DNA from: Streptomyces camponoticapitis
GTDB lineage: Bacteria > Actinomycetota > Actinomycetes > Streptomycetales > Streptomycetaceae
NCBI RefSeq assembly: GCF_014646115.1
Contig: NZ_BMMV01000006.1
Coordinates: 186,001-250,000 of the forward strand
DNA: 64,000 nucleotides
Direction: 5' to 3'
The first letter of the stretch is position 1. Each line of letters starts with the position of its first letter. The notes beneath the pieces were generated by a model that had not been told where the DNA came from, searched no databases, and was given only the letters and a program-made list of their open reading frames with translations. Positions 17,309-26,852 of the stretch are shown here, one piece after another. A program made the translations under genes and the position numbers.

Positions 17309-18277
17309 ATGAGCCGCGAGATGACCGCCGCAGCCACCGAGTCCGAGACCGGGACCGGCACCGGCACCGGCACCGGCACCGAGAGGACGGCCCTGACCTG
17401 GCCGCGTACCGGCACCGTCGTCACGGGCGGTGGGAGACAGGGTCGCCGCGTCGTCGTGGCCGCACTGCCGGCGCCCGCGCTCTTCGCCGCCGGCCCGGTC
17501 GCCGCCGCGCGCAAGGCCCGCGCCGGCGGCGTACAGCACCAACTGGTCCTGCCGGCCGAGCGGGACGGGGAGCCCGGCGCCCTCGCCCACGTCGACGTCC
17601 GCGCCCGCACGGCGGGAACGGCGGAGCGCGGGACGGACCGGCCGACGGTCGACGCCGACGCACGCTTCCGACTTGCCGACGGCACCAAGGCGTTCACGGT
17701 CGCGGCCGTGATGCGACTGGTGGCGGACGGCAAGGTACGGCTCGACTCACCCGCCCGGCGCCATGTCCCGCGACTGGCGGAACACCCGGTCACCGTAAGG
17801 GAGTTGCTGAGGCAGCGGAGCGGACTGCCCGACTACACCAAGCTGATCGACCGGTCGGGAGGCCCGTACACGGACGAGGCCCTCCTCGCGCTGGTGCTGG
17901 CCGCGGACCAGGACTTCGAACCGGGCGCCGACTGGGGGTACTCCCACACCAACCACCTCGTCCTGGGCCTGCTGATCAGCAACACGTCCGGCGAGGACTG
18001 CCGCACCCACATCGAGCGGACCGTGCTCCGCCCCCTCGGCCTGAAGAACACCTACTGGCCCGCGCCCGGCGAGCGGCCCGGTCACGAGTTCGGCCCCTCC
18101 GGCGGCCTGGTGTCCACACCGGAAGACCTCAACGCCTTCTGGGAAGGGCTCTTCGACGGCCGGCTGCTGCCGGGCTGGGCGGTGCGGGAGATGACGAACG
18201 ACACGACGCACCTCCGCGGACGGGACGTCTGTCCGCGGGACAGCCGTTACGGGTACGGGGGCGGGTCCCCGGCCTAG
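17309..18277 (+). pseudogene. degenerate serine hydrolase (beta-lactamase/D,D-peptidase family), truncated
   Basis: 322 residues clearly related to class C-type serine hydrolases (VTVRELLRQRSGLPDY, YSHTNHLVLGLL, RPLGLKNTYWPAPGE) but apparently inactive. The SxxK motif is DGTK, so the nucleophilic Ser is Asp. The YxN motif reads YSH. The protein ends at RYGYGGGSPA, about where the HTG-containing C-terminal third should begin. The N-terminus lacks a convincing signal peptide and carries a GT repeat coded by ACCGGC units (about 17350-17380). AAGGAGG precedes the ATG, so it may still be translated. Best read as a decaying gene; a non-catalytic binding protein is possible. Confidence 0.75.
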
Positions 18278-18311
18278 GGGGTGTATCTCGTCGCCGGGCG
18301 GTCGTTCGGAT

Positions 18312-18349
18312 CGGGCGGCGCCGCTCCCGTGCGGGAGCGGCGCCGCCCG
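18312..18349. terminator. strong bidirectional hairpin terminator
   Basis: A near-perfect GC-rich inverted repeat with 17-18-bp arms (CGGGCGGCGCCGCTCCCG 18312-18329 with its complement 18332-18349) and almost no loop. It lies between the convergent serine hydrolase remnant and the GH2 gene. Confidence 0.88.
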
Positions 18350-18373
18350 GCATCCGGTGGAACACTCCCGCCG

Positions 18374-20791
18374 TCAGCCGGCCCAGGGATTGTCGACGGA
18401 CCAGGTCGTGTCCTCCGTGAACGCGGCCGGGTTGTCCCAGGCACGCGCACCGCCCCGAGTCGCCATCCACACCTCCGAGTTGATGTGCCGGAGATAGGCG
18501 CCCGCCATGTTGTAAGCGGCCAGCCGCACTCCCCCGGCGGCGGGCAGCGCGCAGAACGTGGCGTCGGCGCGGAAGAGCGCCGAGCCGTCGCCCGCCTCCT
18601 TGTACACGCGGAAGTCGCGGTGCCGCAGATACTGTCCGGGGTAGTTGCGGGACTCGAAGGAGTAGCAGCCGCTGCCCGCGAGACCGGGGACGATCTTCCA
18701 GGTGGCGTCGTTCTTCAGCAGGGCGTCGCTGTTCGCGTCGACGGGCGCGGTGAACGTGAGCCCGTCCTGGTGGCGAAGGTACTTGCCGGTGTGACCGGGC
18801 GTCGTCACCCGGAGCGACTTGTTCTGGCCGGTGGGCAGCGTCACCGGGGGCGGCGGGTTGCGTGAGGCCTCGACGAGCGCGAGGTTGGCGGCCCGGAGCC
18901 GGGCCGCGTCGACCTTGACCACCTGCCGGTCGTACGTGAGCAGGCCGTTGGCCTCGTTCTCGACATCGGTGATCTCGGTGTAGACGGACGCGGACAGTCC
19001 GCTCGGCATCTGATTCTCGCGGATGGTGTCGATCAGCCCGACGAGACGGTTGTCGAGCGCGGCGGCGCTCGCCTGGTCCTCGTAGCTGAAACCGCCGCCG
19101 GGGTACCACTCGTGTCCGGGCACCTTCCAGCCCAGCCCGCCGAACTCGCCGAGGACGGCCGCGCGCGTGGCCGTCGGTGTCGTGGTGCCTGGCCCGACAT
19201 AGACGTGGTTGTCGATGACGTCGCCGTTCCCGCCGTCGACGGAGCCGCAGCAGTTCACGCCGCTCATATTGTTGACGAGGCGGGACGGGTCGTACGCCTT
19301 GACCTCGTTCGCGATGCGGGCCTGGTCGTACTGGCCCCAGCCCTCGTTCTGATTGACCCACATGACCAGTGAGGGCGAACTGCGGTGCTGGTCGATGATC
19401 CGGTCGTACTCCGCCTCCCACTGCACACGCGCGGCGCTGTCCGGTGTCCGGGTGTCCATTGACGGCATGTCCTGCCACACCAGCAGACCGAGCCGGTCCG
19501 CCCAGTAGAACCAGCGCTGCGGCTCCACCTTGATGTGTTTGCGGACCATGTTGAAACCGAGGTCCTTGTGCTTCTGGAGGTCGTACCGCAACGCCTCGTC
19601 GCTGGGCGCGGTGTAGATGCCGTCCGGCCAGTAGCCCTGGTCGAGCGTGCCGGTCTGGAAGACGAACTCGCCGTTGAGGAGCGGGCGTTGGACGCCGCCG
19701 ACCTTGCCGACGGAGATGGAGCGCATCCCGGCGTAGCTGCCGACCGAGTCGACGGTCGTGCCGCCCGTACCCGACAGCAGATCGGCCTTCACGTCGTACA
19801 GGAACGGATCCTCAGGGGTCCACAGACGCGGGTTCGGGATCGCCACCGAGAACTGGCTGTTCACCGGGCCGGTGGCGGCGGCCACGGTCGTACCGCCGGA
19901 GGAGACCGTCACTCTGGCGGTCCCGCCGGTGGTGCCGGCGCCGCGGACGGTCACCTTCAGCGTGCTGTCGGAGAGGCTGGGCACCATGTCGAGCCGGGTG
20001 ATGTGCGTGGACGCGGTGGGCTCCAGCCAGACGGTCTGCCAGATGCCGGACGCCGCGGTGTAGAAGATGCCTCCGCCGGGGTGCGGCGTGACGTCGTTGA
20101 TCCGCTGCTTGCCGACGGCCTGGCCGCCGGTCTGGGAGGGGTCGAAGACGGAGACGACCACGGTGTTCGTGCCCGCCGTCAGCAGCGGAGTGATGTCGTA
20201 GGTGAAGGCGTCGAAGCCCCCGCTGTGGGCGGCGCCGGCCTGTCGGCCGTTGACCCAGACCGTGGTCTGCCAGTCACTGGCCCCGAAGTTCAGCTGGACG
20301 CTGCGGCCACTCCAGCTCGCCGGCACGGTGAAGTTCCGCTTGTACCAGAGCTTGTCGCTCTGGGTGATCTTGCGCTGGATACCGGAGAGGGCCGACTCGG
20401 CGACGAACGGGACCCTGATCTGCTCGGGGAACGTGGCGGGCTGCCCCGCGTTCGCGCCGGTGACCGCGAAGTCCCAGATGCCGTTGAGGTTGGCCCAGTC
20501 GGGGCGGGTGAGCTGGGGGCGCGGATACTCCGGCAGCGGGTTGTCGACCGGAACCTGATTCGTCCACGGGGTGGTCATCGGGGACGGCTTGGGCTGCCAG
20601 GCGGCGGGCTTCGCCTCGGCGGGGCCGGCCGCCATCACCAGGCTCGCGCACAGGAGCAGCAGGGCGCCGAGCCAGGCGGTCGCGCGGTTCCGGGGACTTC
20701 CGGCATTCCTGGGACTCCTGACGGTGGCGGTGCGGGGAGCCGTGGGGGTGGGGCGTGGCAGCGGGGCGTACGGGTCGTACGAGGCATGCAT
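18374..20791 (-). CDS. secreted GH2 glycoside hydrolase with AbfB domain
   Basis: 805 aa. A long N-region and hydrophobic core (AWLGALLLLCASLVMAA) form a signal peptide ending near residue 60. The GH2 sugar-binding domain (about 90-265), the immunoglobulin-like domain (about 265-365) and the TIM barrel (about 365-640) follow. The acid/base is Glu483 in VNQNEGWG; Glu549 in VLGEFGG is the likely nucleophile. The C-terminal about 145 residues match AbfB (CBM42, arabinofuranose-binding), with repeated YLRH motifs. GAGGAGGG decides this ATG. Probably a secreted enzyme of the beta-galactosidase/mannosidase/glucuronidase group acting on arabinose-bearing hemicellulose; exact sugar unknown. Confidence 0.9.
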   Translation of the reverse strand: MHASYDPYAPLPRPTPTAPRTATVRSPRNAGSPRNRATAWLGALLLLCASLVMAAGPAEAKPAAWQPKPSPMTTPWTNQVPVDNPLPEYPRPQLTRPDWANLNGIWDFAVTGANAGQPATFPEQIRVPFVAESALSGIQRKITQSDKLWYKRNFTVPASWSGRSVQLNFGASDWQTTVWVNGRQAGAAHSGGFDAFTYDITPLLTAGTNTVVVSVFDPSQTGGQAVGKQRINDVTPHPGGGIFYTAASGIWQTVWLEPTASTHITRLDMVPSLSDSTLKVTVRGAGTTGGTARVTVSSGGTTVAAATGPVNSQFSVAIPNPRLWTPEDPFLYDVKADLLSGTGGTTVDSVGSYAGMRSISVGKVGGVQRPLLNGEFVFQTGTLDQGYWPDGIYTAPSDEALRYDLQKHKDLGFNMVRKHIKVEPQRWFYWADRLGLLVWQDMPSMDTRTPDSAARVQWEAEYDRIIDQHRSSPSLVMWVNQNEGWGQYDQARIANEVKAYDPSRLVNNMSGVNCCGSVDGGNGDVIDNHVYVGPGTTTPTATRAAVLGEFGGLGWKVPGHEWYPGGGFSYEDQASAAALDNRLVGLIDTIRENQMPSGLSASVYTEITDVENEANGLLTYDRQVVKVDAARLRAANLALVEASRNPPPPVTLPTGQNKSLRVTTPGHTGKYLRHQDGLTFTAPVDANSDALLKNDATWKIVPGLAGSGCYSFESRNYPGQYLRHRDFRVYKEAGDGSALFRADATFCALPAAGGVRLAAYNMAGAYLRHINSEVWMATRGGARAWDNPAAFTEDTTWSVDNPWAG

Positions 20792-21034
20792 GGTCGATTG
20801 CCCTCCTCGGTCATACGGGCGAGGACGGTGCTGATGCGGCCCGTAGGCATCTTTTACATCGTTGGAAGAAGGCTGTACACCCTCCCCGCAGGCCCGGTTC
20901 CGCCGGGCGGCGAGGCGCTGCGGCAGGCGTGATGATGGCACTGCCTCAGGGCGCCGTCCGGGCGGCGGGCGGTGCCGTCGGCGTACGCGCCGGCCAACCC
21001 GGTCACACCAACCCAGTCACAAGGAGGACCACAC

Positions 21035-21349
21035 ATGAGCGTCAGCCCCGAAGACCCGACGGTCGCCGCGTTCGTCTCGGCGATCAACGCCGGCGATCGC
21101 GATGCCCTGTTCGCCCTTCTGACGCCGGACGCCACGATGTCCGACGACGGAAGCGAACGGGACCTCGCGGGCTGGGTGGACAAGGAGATCTTCTCCGTGG
21201 GCGGCCATATGGACGTCGAGACCGCCTCCGACGGGGGCCGCTCGCTGAAGGCTTCGTTCACGAACGCGACGTACGGCACCATGCGCACGCGCTGGGCCTT
21301 CACCGTCACCGACGGCCGTATCAGCCGCTTCGAGACGGGCCAGGCGTAG
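21035..21349 (+). CDS. NTF2-like / SnoaL-like small protein
   Basis: 104 aa. The pattern DPTVAAFVSAINAGDRDALFALLTPDATMSDDG is typical of the NTF2-like superfamily: an alpha+beta cone with a ligand pocket, used for polyketide cyclases, isomerases and unknown roles. AAGGAGG lies 8 nt before the ATG, which decides the start. No catalytic residues can be assigned. Neighbours (GH2, DUF1579) give no clear pathway. Confidence 0.75.
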   Translation: MSVSPEDPTVAAFVSAINAGDRDALFALLTPDATMSDDGSERDLAGWVDKEIFSVGGHMDVETASDGGRSLKASFTNATYGTMRTRWAFTVTDGRISRFETGQA

Positions 21350-21500
21350 ATCTCCTCCTGTGACTCCGTCGGCGGTCCCCCACGGTTCTCACCAGCCTCT
21401 ACCGCGGTTCGGATCTGGCGGAACGATGAGTCCGGGCGGGTTTCCGAGTCACCACCGGCACAGGGCAGCTCTGCCGGCGAACCGCGAAGAGGAGAAACCG

Positions 21501-22007
21501 ATGCGCCATCCGACACCCCACCCGGCGCTGAGCCGCCTGGACGTTCTCGTGGGCGAGTGGGACATGTGGGCGGCCGGGCACCGGGCGGGTCCGGTGCGGA
21601 CCGAGTTCGCCTGGCTGGAGGGCGGCGCCTTCCTGGTCCAGCGCGCGGATCTGGGGCCCTCGACGGTGCTTCCGCCGGAGTGGGGAGCGAACGCGCCCTT
21701 CCCCACGAGCACGATCACCGGTTACGACGACACCGCCGACGAGTTCACGACGCTGTACGCCGACGGCCGGGGCGTCGCGCGTGTCTACCGTACGAGCCTG
21801 ACCGCAGGCGTCTGGAAGCAGTGGCGTGCGGCGCCGGGCTTCCACCAGCGATTCACCGGCACCTTCGACGAGGCCGGCGAAACGATCAGCGGCGGCTGGG
21901 AGCGATCGGAGGACGGTGAGTTCTGGGCGTCCGACTTCGACGTGACGTACGTCCGGCCCGGCGTCCGTCCGCCGTCGCCGTCGTTGTCGTCGAACGGGCC
22001 GGTATAG
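21501..22007 (+). CDS. DUF1579-like beta-barrel protein
   Basis: 168 aa. It opens with ALSRLDVLVGEWDMWAAG, the pattern of DUF1579/lipocalin-like barrels (LvGxW motif), followed by alternating beta strands (TITGYDDTADEFTTLYADGRG, GTFDEAGETISGGWE). Members are small cytosolic proteins of unknown function in actinobacteria. GAGGAG is 8 nt before the ATG. The last 15 residues (PPSPSLSSNGPV) are probably disordered. Convergent with the cupin gene. Confidence 0.7.
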   Translation: MRHPTPHPALSRLDVLVGEWDMWAAGHRAGPVRTEFAWLEGGAFLVQRADLGPSTVLPPEWGANAPFPTSTITGYDDTADEFTTLYADGRGVARVYRTSLTAGVWKQWRAAPGFHQRFTGTFDEAGETISGGWERSEDGEFWASDFDVTYVRPGVRPPSPSLSSNGPV

Positions 22008-22046
22008 GCAGTCCGGTGCGGGACGGCGGGGAACGCGCGAGCACCG

Positions 22047-22451
22047 TCAGGCGCCGAGTCGGTGGCCCGTCGTCGCGTCGACATGGGCCGGGATCTCGTC
22101 GTGCCGGTCGCCGACCGTCGACGTCCCGGAGGGCTCGAACATCATGATCGCGGTGCGGGAGGCGGCGTACGGCTTGTGCTCCGTGCCACGGGGGACGGTG
22201 AACACCGCTCCCCGGGGCAGCACGACCGTGCGCTCTCCCGCGGGCTCACGCAACGCGATGTGGAGCTCCCCTTCGAGTACCAGGAAGAACTCGTCGGTGT
22301 CCTCGTGGACGTGCCAGACATGCTCGCCCTCTACCTTGGCGACGCGCACGTCGTAGTCGTTGACCCGCGTCACGATACGAGGGCTCCACAGGGCGTCGAA
22401 GGAGGTCAGCGCCTTGTCGAGGGAGATGGGCCGGCCGGTTCGATCGTTCAT
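22047..22451 (-). CDS. cupin domain protein
   Basis: 134 aa single-domain cupin. Motif 1 is HVHEDTDEFFLVLEGE (metal ligands His, His, Glu) and motif 2 is LPRGAVFTVPRGTEHKP. Small cupins bind a metal and act as isomerases, dioxygenases or sensors; substrate unknown. It is divergent from the GlxA-like AraC regulator 52 nt away, and is probably its target. Confidence 0.85.
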   Translation of the reverse strand: MNDRTGRPISLDKALTSFDALWSPRIVTRVNDYDVRVAKVEGEHVWHVHEDTDEFFLVLEGELHIALREPAGERTVVLPRGAVFTVPRGTEHKPYAASRTAIMMFEPSGTSTVGDRHDEIPAHVDATTGHRLGA

Positions 22452-22503
22452 GCGCCCATGCTCGCCGGTTCCGCTCGGCCGGCGTGAGTGCTAGCAATCT
22501 CAT

Positions 22504-23523
22504 ATGGCGCAAGAATCCTCGCAGGGCTCGCCCCCTAGCTCGGGCCCGGGCTCGGACGTCCCTCGACGCACCCACCGGGTCGTGGTGATCGTGGACGAGA
22601 ACTCGAACCCCTTCGAACTCGGCTGCGCGACCGAGATCTTCGGTCTGCGCAGGCCCGAGATCGGCCGTGACCTCTACGACTTCCGCCTCTGCTCCCCCGA
22701 GCCGGACACCCTGATGCGAGACGGATTCTTCACGCTCACGGGCGTCGCCGAGCTGGCGGTGGCCGACACGGCGGACACTTTGATCGTCCCCAACCGGCCC
22801 GATGTCGAGGTGCCCCGCCGCGCTGCCGTGCTGGACGCCGTCCGGCGGGCCCACACGCGCGGGGCGCGCCTTGTCGGCTTCTGCAGCGGCGCCTTCACTC
22901 TGGCGGAGGCGGGGGTCCTCGACGGGCGCAGGGCCACGGCGCACTGGCAGTGGGCCGACTCCTTCCGGGCCCGCTTCCCCTCCGTATCACTCGAATCGGA
23001 TGTGCTGTTCGTGGACGACGGGGACATCCTCACGGCGGCGGGAAGCGCCGCCGCGCTCGACCTCGGACTCCATGTGGTCCGCCGTGACCACGGCGCCGAG
23101 GTCGCCAACTCCGTGAGCCGCCGGCTGGTCTTCGCGGCGCACCGGGACGGCGGGCAGCGGCAGTTCGTGGAGCGCCCGGTGCCCGATCTGCCGGACGAGT
23201 CGCTGGCACCCGTGCTCGCCTGGGCGCAGGAGCGGCTGGACTCCCCGCTCGCGGTGGCCGACCTCGCGGCGCGCGCGTCGGTCAGCGCCGCGACACTGCA
23301 CCGCCGCTTCCAGGCCCAACTGGGCACGACACCGCTGGCGTGGCTCACCGGTGAACGGGTCGCCCTGGCCTGCCGGTTGATCGAACGGGGCGAGTCACGC
23401 TTCGAGCTGGTCGCGCGGCGAAGCGGCCTCGGCACGGCCACGAACCTGCGGACGCTCATCCGCCGCGAGACCGGCCTCACGCCGTCTGCCTACCGGCGCC
23501 GCTTCGGCCCCGGCCCCACCTGA
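22504..23523 (+). CDS. GlxA-type AraC family regulator (DJ-1/PfpI + HTH)
   Basis: 339 aa. The N-terminal DJ-1/PfpI domain (about 22-195) has the nucleophile-elbow Cys127 in VGFCSGAFTLAEAG. Two AraC helix-turn-helix units fill about 225-335 (VADLAARASVSAATLHRRF and a second ending in TGLTPSAYRRRF). No clear ribosome site precedes the ATG, and TAGCAA 6 nt upstream could be a -10, so translation may be leaderless. Divergent from the cupin gene. Effector unknown. Confidence 0.88.
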   Translation: MAQESSQGSPPSSGPGSDVPRRTHRVVVIVDENSNPFELGCATEIFGLRRPEIGRDLYDFRLCSPEPDTLMRDGFFTLTGVAELAVADTADTLIVPNRPDVEVPRRAAVLDAVRRAHTRGARLVGFCSGAFTLAEAGVLDGRRATAHWQWADSFRARFPSVSLESDVLFVDDGDILTAAGSAAALDLGLHVVRRDHGAEVANSVSRRLVFAAHRDGGQRQFVERPVPDLPDESLAPVLAWAQERLDSPLAVADLAARASVSAATLHRRFQAQLGTTPLAWLTGERVALACRLIERGESRFELVARRSGLGTATNLRTLIRRETGLTPSAYRRRFGPGPT

Positions 23524-23530
23524 CACCGCC

Positions 23531-23548
23531 GGTCCGGGGCAGCGGACC
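23531..23548. terminator. weak hairpin between convergent genes
   Basis: A 6-bp stem GGTCCG/CGGACC with a 6-nt loop lies between the convergent AraC and ligA genes. Terminator function is plausible but weakly supported. Confidence 0.4.
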
Positions 23549-23570
23549 CGACCGCCCGATGCCCTCCGCG

Positions 23571-25718
23571 TCACCGCCCCGCGGCGGCGGCGCTGTCACC
23601 GCCGGCCCCATCGGCCCCATCGGCGGCGCTGTCACTGTCGTCGAGAAGCTCCGCGATCAGCTCCGCGAACTCGTCGGGCGAGGCTATGCGCGTACCGAGC
23701 TGTTCGGCCTTCTCCCGCTTGGATCCGGCGTTCTCCCCCGCGACCAGCAGGGACGTGCGCTTGGAGACGCTGGAGGAGGACTTGCCGCCCGCCCGCTCGA
23801 TCAGTTCGTTCACCTGGTTGCGCGAAAGCTTCTCCAGAGGGCCAGTCATCGCGCCCGTGACGACCACGGTCATACCGTCCAACGGGCCGCCCGGCGCGGC
23901 GACTTCACCGTCCTCGGAAGCCGCCGGATCGTCGGACGGGGGCGTGGCGCCGGGCTCGATCATGTTGACCCCGGCGGCGCGCAGCTTCTCGACGAGGCCG
24001 GCCAGCTCGGCCAGCTCCGCCACGATCGTCGGGGCCTTCTCCACCCCGATCCCGTCGACACGCTGCATCGCCGCCTCGTCCGCGGCGCACAACAGCTCCA
24101 TCGAGGCGAAGTGCCGTGCGATCCGGCGGGACATGGAGCGGCCGGTGCCGCGCACCCCGAGGGCGGCCAGTACGCGGGACAGCGGCTGCCCCTTGGCCCG
24201 CTCGATCGCGGCCAGGAGATTGTCCGTGCTGGTCTCCCCCATCCGGTCGAGGCCGAGGATCTGCTCACGGGTGAGGGTGAACAGATCGCCGATGTCCGCG
24301 ATGAGACCGGAGTCGACGAGCTGGACGACACGGGTCGCGCCCAGCCCCTCGATGTCGAACTGATCGCGTCCGGCGGCGTACGAGATGGAGGCGACGACAT
24401 GGCAGTTACGGCCCCGGACACAGCGCCACCGCTGCTCCGAGGTGTCGATCTCCGAGCCGCACTGGGGGCACACCTCGGGGAAGACGATGGCCTTCTCGTC
24501 GCCGGTGCGCAGGTGTGCCACGGGCGCCTCGACCCGGGGGATGATGTCGCCCGCCTTGTACACCATCACGTGGTCGCCGATCCGCAGGTCACGGCGGGTG
24601 ATGTCGTTCGGGTTGTGGAGGGTGGCGTAGGCGACGGTCGATCCGTCTATCTCGACCGGCTCCAGGACGGCTCGGGGCGCGATGGTGCCCGTCCGGCCGA
24701 CGTTCCACTCCACGTCCAGCAGCCGTGTCACCTTCTCGACCGCCGGAAGCTTCCAGGCGATCGCCCAGCGGGGCGCGCGGGAGCCCGATCCGGCGGCCAG
24801 CTGGTCCGCCGCGGCGTCGGCCTTGATGACGATGCCGTCGATACCGAACGGCAGCTCCGCCCGGAGCGCCGCGATCTCCTCCACGCGGACGCGCACGGCC
24901 TCGGCGTCGGTCACCGTCCTGGGCGGAACGGTGGTGCCGGCCGTCGTGTGCACGCCCAGACCCGCCACATACGTGAGCACCTCGCCGTGTGGCAGCGCGG
25001 CCAACGAGGCGGCCAGGTCGGCACCGGTATCGGAGATGGGCAGGGCCGCGTACGCGAAGAACGTCATCTCCACCTGGTACGGACGGTCCTTGGCTCTGAC
25101 GCTGCCGGCAGCGGCACTGCGCGGGTTCGCGAACGGCGTCCCGCCGTGGCTCGTGCGGAGCGTGTTGGCCTGTTCGAACTGGTCGGTGGTCATCAGGACC
25201 TCACCGCGCACTTCGAGCGTGACAGGCTCCGTGAGGCGGTCGGGCAGACCCATGATCATCCCGATGGCGTGCGAGACGTCCTCGCCCGCGAGCCCGTCCC
25301 CGCGCGTGATGAGCCGGGCCAGCCGGCCCTCCTCGTACCTGGCGGCGACGGCCAGGCCGTCCAGCTTCGGCTCGACGCTCCAGCGCTCGACCGGGCGCCC
25401 GATCCGGCGCTCCACCGACGCGGCCCAGACGGTGAACTCGTCACCACCGAAAACATTGTCCAGGGACAGCATCGGCACCGTGTGCGGTACGTCCCCGACG
25501 ACCGCGCCGCCCGCCACCTTCCCGCTGGGCGAGTCGGCGGAGATCTCGTCCGGGTGAGCGGCCTCGTAGGCCGCTATGCCCCGCGCCAGACGGTCGTAGG
25601 CGTCGTCGTCGAGGGCGCTCTCGCCCGTCGCGTAGTAGGCGGCGGCGGCCTTCGTCGCGGTCTCCACCGCGACGGCGTAGGCGGCTGCGTCGACAAGTAC
25701 GGCTGCGGGTGTCGTCAT
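23571..25718 (-). CDS. NAD-dependent DNA ligase, divergent (probable second LigA)
   Basis: 715 aa, full domain set: Ia (about 1-75), adenylation domain with EPKLDG (Lys118), OB fold, four-Cys zinc finger (CPQCG with two later Cys), helix-hairpin-helix region, and BRCT (about 620-695). It seals nicks using NAD. In domain Ia, Tyr28, Asp38, Tyr41 and Asp42 align with E. coli Tyr22, Asp32, Tyr35 and Asp36, but His23 is replaced by Tyr29 and the usual proline of this motif is absent. That, and the lack of the usual gat/mnm neighbours, suggests a paralogue rather than the essential ligase. The tail is Ala/Gly/Asp-rich and probably disordered. Confidence 0.9.
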   Translation of the reverse strand: MTTPAAVLVDAAAYAVAVETATKAAAAYYATGESALDDDAYDRLARGIAAYEAAHPDEISADSPSGKVAGGAVVGDVPHTVPMLSLDNVFGGDEFTVWAASVERRIGRPVERWSVEPKLDGLAVAARYEEGRLARLITRGDGLAGEDVSHAIGMIMGLPDRLTEPVTLEVRGEVLMTTDQFEQANTLRTSHGGTPFANPRSAAAGSVRAKDRPYQVEMTFFAYAALPISDTGADLAASLAALPHGEVLTYVAGLGVHTTAGTTVPPRTVTDAEAVRVRVEEIAALRAELPFGIDGIVIKADAAADQLAAGSGSRAPRWAIAWKLPAVEKVTRLLDVEWNVGRTGTIAPRAVLEPVEIDGSTVAYATLHNPNDITRRDLRIGDHVMVYKAGDIIPRVEAPVAHLRTGDEKAIVFPEVCPQCGSEIDTSEQRWRCVRGRNCHVVASISYAAGRDQFDIEGLGATRVVQLVDSGLIADIGDLFTLTREQILGLDRMGETSTDNLLAAIERAKGQPLSRVLAALGVRGTGRSMSRRIARHFASMELLCAADEAAMQRVDGIGVEKAPTIVAELAELAGLVEKLRAAGVNMIEPGATPPSDDPAASEDGEVAAPGGPLDGMTVVVTGAMTGPLEKLSRNQVNELIERAGGKSSSSVSKRTSLLVAGENAGSKREKAEQLGTRIASPDEFAELIAELLDDSDSAADGADGAGGDSAAAAGR

Positions 25719-25735
25719 GTCTCACATCTTGCCGC

Positions 25736-25802
25736 CCACCACTGACAGTGCCCCTGCCCGAGCTGTGGGCAGGGGCCTGACCAGGCGCTTTGCCAGTGGT
25801 GG
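25736..25802. terminator. nested inverted repeats between LLM gene and ligA
   Basis: An inner perfect 10-bp hairpin (GCCCCTGCCC 25750-25759 with 25767-25776, loop 7) sits inside an outer perfect 9-bp pair (CCACCACTG 25736-25744 with CAGTGGTGG 25794-25802). It can terminate the upstream oxidoreductase transcript just before ligA. The nested arrangement is unusual for a simple terminator. Confidence 0.7.
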
Positions 25803-25817
25803 ACGCCGAGTGCGCGG

Positions 25818-26741
25818 TCAGCCGGCGAGTCCGCCGAGGAGGTCCCAGGTGCGCCGCCGGTCGGCGTCCCCCGCGATCTCCGTGCCCGCGAACACGACCT
25901 CCGTCGCCCCGGCGTCCCGGTAGCGGCGCACCTCGGCCGCCACCGTCCGTTCGTCGCCTATCACGGCGACGTCGACGGCGCGTTCGCCGCCGGAGAGCTC
26001 GATGGCACGCGCGTAGGACGGGATCTGCTCGTAGAAGGCGAGCGCGTCGGTGGCCGTCTCGCGTACGGCGTCGACGTCGTCCGTGACCACACCGTGCACG
26101 AGCGCGACGATCCGGGGCGCGGGGCGGCCGGCGGCCTCCGCCGCCGCGGTGACGGTGGGCACGATGTGCTCGGCCAGCGCACGCGGCCCGGCGAGGTACG
26201 GCAGGATCCCGTCCGCCAGTTCCCCGGTGGCGCGGAGCGCCTGGGGGCCCATCGCGGCGACCAGCACGGGCACACCGGAGTCGGCTCCCGGCACCCGCGC
26301 CGGCATGGGGGTGTGGGCGCTGAGCAGCTCGCCCTCGAAGTCGGCGCTGCCGGTCTCGGTCAACTGCCGCAGGACGGTGAGGAATTCACGCAGCCGCGCG
26401 ACGGGGCGTTCGAACGGGATGCCGAAGCCGCCCTCGGTGAGAAACCTGGTGCCGAGCGCGAGCCCGAGATGGTAGCGGCCGTGCGTGGCCGCCTGCGCGG
26501 TCAGCGCCTGGCTCGACACGATCAGCGGGTGCCGTCCGAATACGGGGATCGCGGACGTACCCACCTGGAGGTCCGGTACCTCACGTCCCACGATCGCGGC
26601 GAGTTGCGGCGAGTCGGCGCCGAAGGTCTGGCCGAACCAGGCGGACCGCAGTCCCGCCGCCGCGGCCTCCTGGGCGAGCGTTACGGTGGCGTCGATCTGG
26701 TTGTCGGGATCCGTCGCGTTGAGTGCTACTCCCACAGTCAT
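25818..26741 (-). CDS. LLM-class flavin/F420-dependent oxidoreductase
   Basis: 307 aa TIM-barrel protein of the luciferase-like monooxygenase superfamily. It resembles the actinobacterial F420-dependent subfamily: MTVGVALNATDPDNQID start, SAWFGQTFGADSPQLAAIVGREVP, and the LALGTRF, VAAMGPQALRATGELADGILPYL blocks. A start 33 nt upstream is also in frame but adds a basic tail not expected in the family. Substrate unknown. Monocistronic in appearance, with the hairpin at 25736 downstream. Confidence 0.85.
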   Translation of the reverse strand: MTVGVALNATDPDNQIDATVTLAQEAAAAGLRSAWFGQTFGADSPQLAAIVGREVPDLQVGTSAIPVFGRHPLIVSSQALTAQAATHGRYHLGLALGTRFLTEGGFGIPFERPVARLREFLTVLRQLTETGSADFEGELLSAHTPMPARVPGADSGVPVLVAAMGPQALRATGELADGILPYLAGPRALAEHIVPTVTAAAEAAGRPAPRIVALVHGVVTDDVDAVRETATDALAFYEQIPSYARAIELSGGERAVDVAVIGDERTVAAEVRRYRDAGATEVVFAGTEIAGDADRRRTWDLLGGLAG

Positions 26742-26852
26742 GTCCCCGAGAACCCGCGCCCGCCGGTCGTCCATTCCGCTCTTGTGTGACGGCTGTGTGT
26801 CAACTCGCCCTGGGCGAACGGGTTTCGGCCAGGCGACGGGCGAGCGGGAACC

